Part shown: one piece after another, positions 40,328-47,872 of the stretch | How positions within the stretch are numbered: position 1 is the first letter of the stretch | How the letters are laid out: the number at the start of each line of letters is the position of its first letter | Source of the DNA: Streptomyces platensis | Lineage (GTDB): Bacteria > Actinomycetota > Actinomycetes > Streptomycetales > Streptomycetaceae | Direction of reading: 5' to 3' | Assembly (NCBI RefSeq): GCF_008704855.1 | Contig: NZ_CP023691.1 | Span: 4,712,001-4,776,000 of the forward strand | DNA: 64,000 nt | The notes under the pieces: generated by a model | The model's database searches: none | Told to the model about the DNA's origin: nothing | The model's input: only the letters and a program-made list of their open reading frames with translations | Translations under genes and position numbers: made by a program

Positions 40328-41599
40328 GTGGGCCTTGTCGTGCAGAAGTACGGCGGCTCATCCGTTGCGGATGCCGAGGGCATCAAGCGCGTTGCCAAGC
40401 GAGTCGTCGAAGCCAAGAAGAACGGCAACCAGGTTGTCGTGGTGGTTTCGGCGATGGGCGACACGACGGACGAGCTGATCGATCTCGCGCAGGAAGTGTC
40501 CCCGATTCCGTCGGGGCGCGAGTTCGACATGCTGCTGACCGCCGGAGAGCGGATCTCCATGGCCCTGCTGGCGATGGCGATCAAAAACCTCGGCCATGAG
40601 GCACAGTCCTTCACGGGCAGCCAGGCCGGTGTCATCACCGATTCCGTGCACAACAAGGCACGGATCATCGACGTCACGCCGGGCCGCATCAAGACCTCCG
40701 TCGACGAGGGCAATATCGCCATCGTCGCCGGGTTCCAGGGTGTGTCCCAGGACAAGAAGGACATCACGACGCTGGGGCGCGGTGGGTCGGACACGACCGC
40801 TGTCGCGCTGGCGGCCGCCCTGGACGCCGATGTCTGTGAGATCTACACCGATGTGGACGGTGTCTTCACCGCCGACCCGCGGGTCGTGAAGAAGGCCCGG
40901 AAGATCGACTGGATCTCCTTCGAGGACATGCTGGAGCTGGCCAGCTCCGGCTCCAAGGTGCTGCTGCACCGTTGCGTCGAATACGCACGCCGTTACAACA
41001 TCCCGATCCATGTCCGCTCGTCCTTCTCGGGACTGAAGGGCACCTGGGTCAGCAACGAACCGCAAGGGGACCAGCCGATGGAGCAGGCAATCATCTCGGG
41101 CGTCGCACATGACACCTCCGAGGCGAAGGTCACGGTCGTCGGAGTCCCGGACAAGCCGGGCGAGGCCGCGCGCATCTTCCGTGCGATCGCGGACTCCGAG
41201 GTCAACATCGACATGGTCGTGCAGAACGTGTCGGCCGCGTCGACCGGTCTGACCGACATCTCCTTCACGCTGCCCAAGACCGAGGGCCGCAAGGCCGTCG
41301 CCGCTCTGGAGAAGACCCGGGCCGCGGTCGGCTTCGACTCGCTGCGCTACGACGACCAGATCGCCAAGATCTCGCTGGTCGGCGCGGGGATGAAGACCAA
41401 CCCGGGCGTCACCGCGACGTTCTTCGAGGCGCTGTCGAACGCCGGCGTGAACATCGAGCTCATCTCGACCTCCGAGATCCGCATCTCGGTCGTCACCCGT
41501 GCCGATGACGTCAACGAGGCCGTGTGCGCCGTGCACACCGCCTTCGGTCTCGACACCGACAGTGACGAAGCCGTGGTCTATGGCGGCACCGGTCGATGA
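40328..41599 (+). CDS. ask: Aspartate kinase
   Basis: The GTG at 40328 gives MGLVVQKYGGSSVADAEGIK, with the aspartokinase signature KYGGSSV. Catalytic-domain motifs VVSAMGDTTDELI, TAGERISMALLA and LGRGGSDTTAVALA follow. The C-terminal third holds paired ACT domains that bind lysine/threonine (KVTVVGVPDKPGEAARIF; ISLVGAGMKTNPGVTATFF). At 423 residues it has the normal alpha-subunit length. It makes aspartyl phosphate, the first step to lysine, threonine, methionine and diaminopimelate, and is feedback-regulated. It overlaps asd by ATGA. Confidence 0.96.
   Translation: MGLVVQKYGGSSVADAEGIKRVAKRVVEAKKNGNQVVVVVSAMGDTTDELIDLAQEVSPIPSGREFDMLLTAGERISMALLAMAIKNLGHEAQSFTGSQAGVITDSVHNKARIIDVTPGRIKTSVDEGNIAIVAGFQGVSQDKKDITTLGRGGSDTTAVALAAALDADVCEIYTDVDGVFTADPRVVKKARKIDWISFEDMLELASSGSKVLLHRCVEYARRYNIPIHVRSSFSGLKGTWVSNEPQGDQPMEQAIISGVAHDTSEAKVTVVGVPDKPGEAARIFRAIADSEVNIDMVVQNVSAASTGLTDISFTLPKTEGRKAVAALEKTRAAVGFDSLRYDDQIAKISLVGAGMKTNPGVTATFFEALSNAGVNIELISTSEIRISVVTRADDVNEAVCAVHTAFGLDTDSDEAVVYGGTGR
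41078..41599 (+). CDS. Aspartate kinase beta subunit, internal in-frame start
   Basis: The ATG at 41078 is preceded at 7 bp by AAGGGGA. It would make a 173-residue ACT-domain protein beginning MEQAIISGVAHDTSEAKVTV. In Corynebacterium and Bacillus the alpha2-beta2 enzyme gets its beta subunit from exactly this kind of in-frame internal start. The position before the first ACT domain and the strong ribosome binding site support it. The product itself is inferred. Confidence 0.65.
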   Translation: MEQAIISGVAHDTSEAKVTVVGVPDKPGEAARIFRAIADSEVNIDMVVQNVSAASTGLTDISFTLPKTEGRKAVAALEKTRAAVGFDSLRYDDQIAKISLVGAGMKTNPGVTATFFEALSNAGVNIELISTSEIRISVVTRADDVNEAVCAVHTAFGLDTDSDEAVVYGGTGR

Positions 41600-42711
41600 T
41601 TCCGGCCGAGGCGGGCCGTCCGTCCCTCGCTGACACGCTGGGGACGGACGCCCGTACGGCCGCCAAGCCGCAGCTCGCCGTCGTCGGTGCCACCGGCGCC
41701 GTCGGCTCGGTCCTGCTGGGCATCCTGTCCGAGCGGGCCGACATCTGGGGCGAGATCCGGCTGATCGCCTCCCCCCGCTCGGCCGGCCGCAAGCTGACCG
41801 TGCGGGGCGCTGAGGTCGAGGTCGTCGCGCTGAGCGAGGAGGCCTTCGACGGGATCGATGTCGCGATGTTCGACGTCCCCGACGAGGTCTCCGCGCAGTG
41901 GGTACCGGTCGCGGTCGCCAAGGGCGCGGTGGTCATCGACAACGCGGGCACGTTCCGGCTGGACCCGGACGTGCCCCTTGTCGTGCCCGAGGTCAATGCG
42001 CACGCCGCCCGGGTCCGCCCGCGCGGCATCATCGCCAACCCGAACTGCACGACGCTCTCAATGATCGTCGCGCTGGGCGCACTGCACGCCGAGTACGGGC
42101 TGAGCGAGCTGATCGTCTCCTCGTACCAGGCCGTTTCCGGGTCGGGCAAAGCCGGCGTCGACACCCTGCGGGCGCAGCTGTCCGCGGTGTCGGGCACGGA
42201 GCTGGGGAACACGCCCGGCGATGTGCGGCGGGCCGTCGGGGACACCCTGGGGCCGTTTCCCGCGCCGATCGCCCTCAATGTCGTGCCCTGGGCCGGCTCG
42301 CTCCGGGAGGACGGCTGGTCCTCCGAGGAGCTCAAGATCCGTGACGAGTCCCGCAAGATCCTGGGGCTGCCGGAACTGCCGGTCACCGCGACCTGTGTCC
42401 GGGTGCCGGTGATCACGACCCACTCGCTGACCGTGCACGCCCGGTTCGAGAACGAGGTCACGGTCGCCGGTGCGCACGAGATCCTGGCCGCGGCCCCCGG
42501 CGTCGTCCTCAGCGACGACCCGGCCCAGGACGAGTACCCCACCCCGGCCGATGTCGTCGGGACGGATCCGACCTGGGTCGGGCGGGTGCGGCGTTCGCTG
42601 GACGATCCGCGGGCGCTGGAGCTGTTCGTGTGCGGGGACAACCTGCGCAAGGGGGCGGCTCTCAACACCGCGCAGATCGGCGAGCTGGTGGCGGCCGAAC
42701 TCCAGGGGTAG
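41596..42711 (+). CDS. asd: Aspartate-semialdehyde dehydrogenase
   Basis: The NADP-binding GATGAVG lies at residues 31-37 and the catalytic cysteine is Cys151 in ANPNCTT. The C-terminal segment has VRVPVITTHSLTVHA and GDNLRKGAALN. It reduces aspartyl phosphate to the semialdehyde, the next step after the upstream kinase. The start overlaps the kinase stop (ATGA). It has about 25 extra N-terminal residues compared with common family members, so a later start is possible, although the overlap favours this one. Confidence 0.96.
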   Translation: MIPAEAGRPSLADTLGTDARTAAKPQLAVVGATGAVGSVLLGILSERADIWGEIRLIASPRSAGRKLTVRGAEVEVVALSEEAFDGIDVAMFDVPDEVSAQWVPVAVAKGAVVIDNAGTFRLDPDVPLVVPEVNAHAARVRPRGIIANPNCTTLSMIVALGALHAEYGLSELIVSSYQAVSGSGKAGVDTLRAQLSAVSGTELGNTPGDVRRAVGDTLGPFPAPIALNVVPWAGSLREDGWSSEELKIRDESRKILGLPELPVTATCVRVPVITTHSLTVHARFENEVTVAGAHEILAAAPGVVLSDDPAQDEYPTPADVVGTDPTWVGRVRRSLDDPRALELFVCGDNLRKGAALNTAQIGELVAAELQG

Positions 42712-43200
42712 GCCCGGTCCCGGACCGGTCCCCGCGTGCCTTACTGTCTTGCTGGCCCGGTGCTCCGCCGTTCCCGCTTTCCCGGTCTCCCCGCGGCGTT
42801 CTGCTGCCGTGCGTTCCGTCGTGCAGGGCGCCGTGGTGGGCGAGTTGGCGAGATCGGCCGTCGTGCATCGCCCGCCTGGGAGATACTTTGTGGAGCGTGT
42901 GAAGATTCTGTGAGCGAATCGCTGGTCCGTACCTCTTGATCTGGGCTGACGATCTGTTCGACCATTCGCTCCCCGCCGCACTGCAACCGGCAGTTGGGTG
43001 GGGAGCGTCTTTGTCGCCGCCCTCAGGGGTGGCCTCAGGAGTGCCCGCGGGGCACGGGGGTCCCTCGGGCGTCGGGGTCTTTACGTAGGGGCAAATCAGG
43101 GCATTCAGGAAGAGCTGGTACGCATGAGGGCATTTGATGCATCGTCAAAAGCGGTGCCTTGCGCGTACAACCCTTATAGGGGGAAGCGTGTCCAACAGGC
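42712..43200. other. Intergenic region between asd and the sigma factor gene
   Basis: No convincing gene is seen in these 489 bp. It contains the terminator at 42967-43007. Further on is AT-rich DNA with an imperfect TTTGA...TCAAA repeat (about 43133-43150) and a GGGGGAAG ribosome-binding-like site at 43179-43186. Promoter boxes for the sigma gene are not clear. Confidence 0.5.
42967..43007 (+). terminator. Terminator of the ask-asd operon
   Basis: CGCTCCCC and GGGGAGCG are perfect 8-bp outer arms with extra pairing inside (CTGC...GCAG), followed by TCTTTGT. Confidence 0.6.
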
Positions 43201-43863
43201 GTGGCAGAGGTACTCGGATTCACCATCGCCCCAGCGGGCGCAGCCGGCGCGGCAGTGCACCCGCCGCGGTCCCGTGTGGCCGGGGGCATGCCGGTGATCG
43301 CTCCCTGGCCCACCACGCGTCCCGCACAGATTCCCCCTCAGCGTGGGGACACTGACGACGCGATGGCAGCGGGCACCACAGTCGACCACCTCACCGAGAC
43401 CTACCGCGCGCACTACCGCTCGCTGCTCGGTCTCGCCGCGCTGCTCCTCGACGACACCGCCTCCTGTGAGGACGTCGTCCAAGAGGCCTTCATTCGCGTG
43501 CACTCCGCGCGCGGACGGGTGCGCGAACCCGAGAAGACCCTCGCCTATCTCCGGCAGACCGTCGTCAACCTCTCGCGCTCCGCACTGCGTCGGCGCATCC
43601 TCGGGCTCAAGCTGCTCTCCAAGCCGATGCCCGACATGGCGAGCGCCGAGGAGGGTGCGTACGACCTGCTGGAGCGGGACCAGCTGATCAAGGCGATGCG
43701 GGGACTCCAGCGCCGGCAGCGCGAAGTGCTGGTGCTGCGCTACTTCGCCGATATGACCGAGGCGCAGGTCGCCGAGACGCTGGGCATATCGCTCGGTTCC
43801 GTGAAGGCCTACGGGTCACGGGGCATCGCGGCGCTCCGCGTCGCGATGGAGGCTCCGGCATGA
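43201..43863 (+). CDS. ECF/SigE-family RNA polymerase sigma factor
   Basis: Region 2 is YRAHYRSLLGLAALLL...DVVQEAFIRVH, and region 4 is LQRRQREVLVLRYFADMTEA with the HTH VAETLGISLGSVKAYGSRG. The start is uncertain. The GTG at 43201 is in frame but lacks a good ribosome binding site. ATGs at 43288 and 43363 are in frame, and the conserved core begins only at about 43378. The GGGGGAAG upstream serves a GTG at 43188 in another frame. It overlaps the next gene (ATGA), which encodes a membrane protein that may regulate it. Confidence 0.88.
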   Translation: MAEVLGFTIAPAGAAGAAVHPPRSRVAGGMPVIAPWPTTRPAQIPPQRGDTDDAMAAGTTVDHLTETYRAHYRSLLGLAALLLDDTASCEDVVQEAFIRVHSARGRVREPEKTLAYLRQTVVNLSRSALRRRILGLKLLSKPMPDMASAEEGAYDLLERDQLIKAMRGLQRRQREVLVLRYFADMTEAQVAETLGISLGSVKAYGSRGIAALRVAMEAPA

Positions 43864-45449
43864 GTGGCACGACGTTTGGCCGGCACCACCCGTACGACGC
43901 CTGCGGCCCGTACGACACGCTCCACCCGAACACCCCGATGTCCCCCAGCACCTCGATCGACCTCATGAACCACAGCGGCACCCCCGGGCCCGGCCCGCTC
44001 CACTCGGCCCGCCCCGGCACCCCGTACGGCCGGACCCACGAAGCACCCGGCGCCCGTGGCACTCCCGGCCTCGGGGCGCGGCGCGACGCGGACGAACCGG
44101 ACGGTATGCGCGCGCGGTCCGCCGATGTGACGCGTGGGCTCCCCGCGGCGCGTGCGGCGCAAGAGCGCCCCGACGGTGAGCCGGACGGCGGCCGTCAGCC
44201 CGACGATCCCTGCGGACAGGGCGCGAAATCCGGCCAAGTATCCGGCAGCGGGGATGACATCGCTGTCACGGACAGTGCGACCGGCGCCACGGAGGGTGCC
44301 CCGGGCGCCGGTGACGAGCCCGACAGCCATGCGTACGGCAGTGACGGGCCCACCGGTTCCGGCTTCGGCGGCGGCACCGGCAACGGCGGCCGCGACGGCG
44401 ACGGCCCCGGCCGAAGCCACCCCACCGGCGGCGACTTCGGCGGCGAGGACGATCTCCGGCGGCTGCTGCACTCCCGCGTCGGCGACCTCGAACCCGCGCC
44501 GGACGCGCTGGAGCAGCTGCGCCGCGCGGTGCCCGCCCGTCGCCAGCGCCGCCGGCACGCCGTCGTGGGCGCCGCGGCCGCGCTGCTGCTCGGCGGCACG
44601 TCCATCCCCGCCATGGTCCATGTGGCCCACCTCGCCGGCAGCTCCGAGGAGCGGCCCGCCCACGCGGCGGGCAGCACGCTCCCCCAGGGCGGCGCCGAGG
44701 GGGCGCACGGCGAAGGCACCGAGCAGGCCGGTCCGCTGCCGGCCGGCAAGGACGGCGGGCAGCGCGGCGAGGACAAGCCCGCGGACAAGGGCAGGAACCC
44801 GGGGAAGCGCGGCGCGGGCCATGGCGCGGGCGCCGGCACCCCCGCACCGGACGAGACCATGGACGTCACCTCGCCGGCCTGCGGGCGGGAACAGCTCGGC
44901 CAGGGCACCAGCACGGTCGGCACGGCGGACGCCACGGGCCGCGTCTACGGCGCGTTCCGGGTGGTCAACACCTCCGGCACCGCATGCTCCGTCGAGGGCG
45001 GCGGCAGCATCGGCCTGGTCGCCCAGGGCTCCACCAGTCCCGACCGCGTCCATGTCGTCGACCACACCTCGGGCGACGAGGCCACCGGACTGCCCGACCC
45101 GGCCACCACCCCTGACCAGCTGGTTCTCAAGCCGGGGGAGGCGTACGAGGTCAAGTTCGCCTGGATCCCGGAGTCCGGCGGCGGCACCACCGGATGCGCC
45201 AACCCCGGCCCGTCACCGACACCCGACGCCTCCAAGGACCCGGGGCAGTCCCCGGACGCCGCGACCCCGCCCGGCGACGGCGGCGGCGAGGCGGGCGGCG
45301 GCGAGGGCCCCGGCGACGGCGGCACCGCGCCCGGCAGCATCGTGCTCAGCCACACACCGGAGGCCGGGGAACCCGCCGCGGCCGATGCCAAGGTCACGGA
45401 CGCCTGCGCGGGAACGGTCTACCGCACCGAGGCGCTCGCGACGCAGTGA
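43860..45449 (+). CDS. Single-pass membrane protein coupled to the sigma factor, possible anti-sigma or sensor
   Basis: A 200-residue Gly/Asp/Pro-rich cytoplasmic part precedes a short conserved helix pair (EDDLRRLLHSRVGDLEPAPD). A stop-transfer sequence (RRQRRRHAVVGAAAALLLGG) follows, then an outer domain. The outer domain starts near CGREQLGQGTSTVG and has two or three Cys (GTACSVEGGGS, TTGCANPG, DACAGTVYR), resembling DUF4232-type beta domains. No zinc anti-sigma motif is visible. The ATGA overlap with the sigma gene makes it the likely partner. Its role as an anti-sigma factor is inference. Confidence 0.7.
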   Translation: MSGTTFGRHHPYDACGPYDTLHPNTPMSPSTSIDLMNHSGTPGPGPLHSARPGTPYGRTHEAPGARGTPGLGARRDADEPDGMRARSADVTRGLPAARAAQERPDGEPDGGRQPDDPCGQGAKSGQVSGSGDDIAVTDSATGATEGAPGAGDEPDSHAYGSDGPTGSGFGGGTGNGGRDGDGPGRSHPTGGDFGGEDDLRRLLHSRVGDLEPAPDALEQLRRAVPARRQRRRHAVVGAAAALLLGGTSIPAMVHVAHLAGSSEERPAHAAGSTLPQGGAEGAHGEGTEQAGPLPAGKDGGQRGEDKPADKGRNPGKRGAGHGAGAGTPAPDETMDVTSPACGREQLGQGTSTVGTADATGRVYGAFRVVNTSGTACSVEGGGSIGLVAQGSTSPDRVHVVDHTSGDEATGLPDPATTPDQLVLKPGEAYEVKFAWIPESGGGTTGCANPGPSPTPDASKDPGQSPDAATPPGDGGGEAGGGEGPGDGGTAPGSIVLSHTPEAGEPAAADAKVTDACAGTVYRTEALATQ

Positions 45450-45536
45450 CACCGACGTCCCAGGTCCCGGCCGTCGGGGCCGGACCGTGGAGGGGCCGGT
45501 GCGGCCCCGTGGGCCGGGCCCCGTACCGTTGAGGGC

Positions 45537-46517
45537 GTGTACCGGTTCCTGCTGACCCCGCGGTGGTGGGGAATCAACGTCTTCGCCGTACTGGCGATCC
45601 CCGTCTGCATCTTCATGGGCAGCTGGCAGCTGAGCCGCTTCGAGGACCGCGTCGACAGCCACCGGCAGCAGGAGGACCGCTCCGCCCGGGCCAAGACCGC
45701 GGCCGCCCGCCCCCTGGAGCGGCTGCTGCCCGTCGACCAGGTGACCTCCGGCCGCCAGGCCAGCGCCCGCGGCCACTACGACACCGGACACCAACTGCTC
45801 GTACCGGGCCGCACGTTGAAGGACAAGCACGGCGAGCGGCAGGGCTTCTACGTCCTCACGCTGCTCCGTACGGACGGCGGCAAGGCCCTGCCGGTCGTCC
45901 GGGGCTGGCTGCCCGGCGACGCCGGCACCAAGGCCGACACGGCGAAGGTGCCCGCACCGCCCAAGGGCGAGGTGACGGTCACCGGCGCACTCCAGGCCTC
46001 CGAGAGCCAGGGCAGCGACGGCGTACCGGGCGCCGGCGGGCCGGCACCGGGCCGGCTCGCCATGATCAGCGCCGCGTCGCTGGTCAACATCGTGCCGTAC
46101 GACGTCTACGACGCCTGGATCACGCTCACCGACACCCAGGCCCCGCTGCGCGCCGTCCCCCCGGCCGCCGCCGAGGGCAGCGGACTGGACCTCAAGGCCT
46201 TCCAGAACCTCGGCTACACCGGCGAGTGGTTCGTCTTCGCCGGCTTCGTCGTCTTCATGTGGTTCCGCCTCTTCCGCCGCGAGTCCGAGGCCGCCAGGGA
46301 TGCGGCGTTGGGGATTGGAGTGGAGGTTGAGGCCGAGAGGGCTCTGGGGGCTGATGGCGACGTGGGGCCGGAGGGCTCCGCGGGGGCTGATGGTGACGTG
46401 GGGGCGACGGGTGGCGTGGGGGCTGTGAGCCGGGAGGCTTCGGGCCGGACGGAAAGCGGCCGGGACGAGGGCAGCGGCGAAGGCCAGGACGAGGCGGCGC
46501 GGGCCGGTAAGGCCTGA
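45537..46517 (+). CDS. SURF1-family cytochrome oxidase assembly protein
   Basis: The SURF1 start TPRWWGINVFAVLAIPVCIF is the first transmembrane helix, and GSWQLSRFEDR follows. The external domain has ARGHYDTGHQLLVPGR and the conserved VVRGWLP. The second helix is FVFAGFVVFMWFRLFRR. These are hallmark positions of SURF1, which helps insert haem into cytochrome c oxidase. A 70-residue C-terminal tail of Gly/Asp/Glu repeats (46330-46430) is extra to the family. The GTG at 45537 is chosen by the position of the first helix. Confidence 0.92.
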   Translation: MYRFLLTPRWWGINVFAVLAIPVCIFMGSWQLSRFEDRVDSHRQQEDRSARAKTAAARPLERLLPVDQVTSGRQASARGHYDTGHQLLVPGRTLKDKHGERQGFYVLTLLRTDGGKALPVVRGWLPGDAGTKADTAKVPAPPKGEVTVTGALQASESQGSDGVPGAGGPAPGRLAMISAASLVNIVPYDVYDAWITLTDTQAPLRAVPPAAAEGSGLDLKAFQNLGYTGEWFVFAGFVVFMWFRLFRRESEAARDAALGIGVEVEAERALGADGDVGPEGSAGADGDVGATGGVGAVSREASGRTESGRDEGSGEGQDEAARAGKA

Positions 46518-46632
46518 ATTCCCGCGTCGGCACGCGACCGCAGGGGACCTGCTTCTGCAACAAGGTCGCACCTGGTCAGCGGACGTATCACGCTGGTAGC
46601 CGCAATCGAATCGGCGTGCCACGGTAGGGCCT

Positions 46633-47844
46633 ATGGCAGGCAAGGGCACTCAGCCGCAGGGCGATGACCGACTGTCCGGCCAGGGGCAGGCGGAGGGGTA
46701 CGGCCATGTGCGGGGGCAGGGGCATGGCGATGTGCGGGGGTGCGGTTCCGCGCAGGGGCACTCGCAGGGGCACGGTGCCGCGCAGGGGCACGGCCACGCG
46801 CAAGACCATGCCTCTCAGCATCCGCACCCCCCGCACCACTCCGGCCGCTTGGCGCGGATGCGGCACCGGCTGGCCCACCTCATCACCCCGCACAGCCATG
46901 CGGCCGTGGACAAGGTCGACGCCGCGCTGGAGACCTCCCGCGAGGGCCTGCGCACGCTCTGGATCTCGCTCGGCATCCTCGGCCTGACCAGCCTGATCCA
47001 GCTGGTGATCGTCGCCCTGTCCGGCTCGGTGGCGCTGCTGGGCGACACGATCCACAACGCCGCCGACGCACTGACCGCCGTACCACTGGGCATCGCCTTC
47101 CTCCTCGGACGCCGGGCCGCGAACCGTCGCTACACCTACGGCTACGGCCGCGCCGAGGACCTCGCGGGCATCGCCATCGTGCTGACGATCGCCGCCTCCG
47201 CGGCATGGGCGGCCTACGAGTCCGTGGACCGGCTGCTGCACCCGCGCGATGTCACCCATCTGTGGGCCGTGGCCGTGGCCGCCGTGATCGGGTTCCTCGG
47301 CAACGAATGGGTCGCCCGCTACCGCATCCGCACCGGCCGCAGGATCGGCTCGGCCGCGCTCGTCGCCGACGGCCTGCATGCCCGTACCGACGGCTTCACC
47401 TCCCTCGCCGTCCTGCTCGGCGCGGGCGGCGCGGCGCTCGGCTGGCAGCAGGCCGACCCGCTCATCGGCCTGCTGATCACCGCCGCCATCCTCATGGTGT
47501 TGCGCGACGCCGCCCGGGAGGTCTACCGGCGGCTCATGGACTCCGTCGACCCCGCACTCATCGACGCCGCCGAGACCGCACTACGCGCGGTGGACGGCGT
47601 TCATGGCGTCGGGCAGGTCCGTATGCGCTGGATCGGCCACACCCTGCGGGCCGAGGCGGACATCGTCGTCGACGCCCGCCTGACCGTGGTGCGCGCGCAC
47701 GCCCTCGCCGTCGCGGCCGAACACGCCCTCATCCACGCCGTCCCCCGCCTCACTGCCGCAACAGTCCACACGGACCACACCCCGGACAACACCCCTGAGG
47801 GCCGCGACCCTCACGCGGTGCTGACCCACCACACGACAACCTGA
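46633..47844 (+). CDS. Cation diffusion facilitator (CDF) metal exporter
   Basis: A His/Gly/Gln-rich N-terminus of about 70 residues (GHSQGHGAAQGHGHAQDH) is likely a metal-binding tail. Six helices follow with the transport-site motifs HNAAD in TM2 (GDTIHNAADAL) and HARTD in TM5 (ADGLHARTDGF). The C-terminal cytoplasmic domain is SVDPALIDAAETALRAVDGV. The HxxxD arrangement suggests zinc-type divalent cation/proton antiport. The His tail is encoded by short GGGGCAC-type repeats, so its length may vary. Confidence 0.92.
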   Translation: MAGKGTQPQGDDRLSGQGQAEGYGHVRGQGHGDVRGCGSAQGHSQGHGAAQGHGHAQDHASQHPHPPHHSGRLARMRHRLAHLITPHSHAAVDKVDAALETSREGLRTLWISLGILGLTSLIQLVIVALSGSVALLGDTIHNAADALTAVPLGIAFLLGRRAANRRYTYGYGRAEDLAGIAIVLTIAASAAWAAYESVDRLLHPRDVTHLWAVAVAAVIGFLGNEWVARYRIRTGRRIGSAALVADGLHARTDGFTSLAVLLGAGGAALGWQQADPLIGLLITAAILMVLRDAAREVYRRLMDSVDPALIDAAETALRAVDGVHGVGQVRMRWIGHTLRAEADIVVDARLTVVRAHALAVAAEHALIHAVPRLTAATVHTDHTPDNTPEGRDPHAVLTHHTTT

Positions 47845-47872
47845 CCTTCCGGCCCTTCCCGCAGGAACTCCC

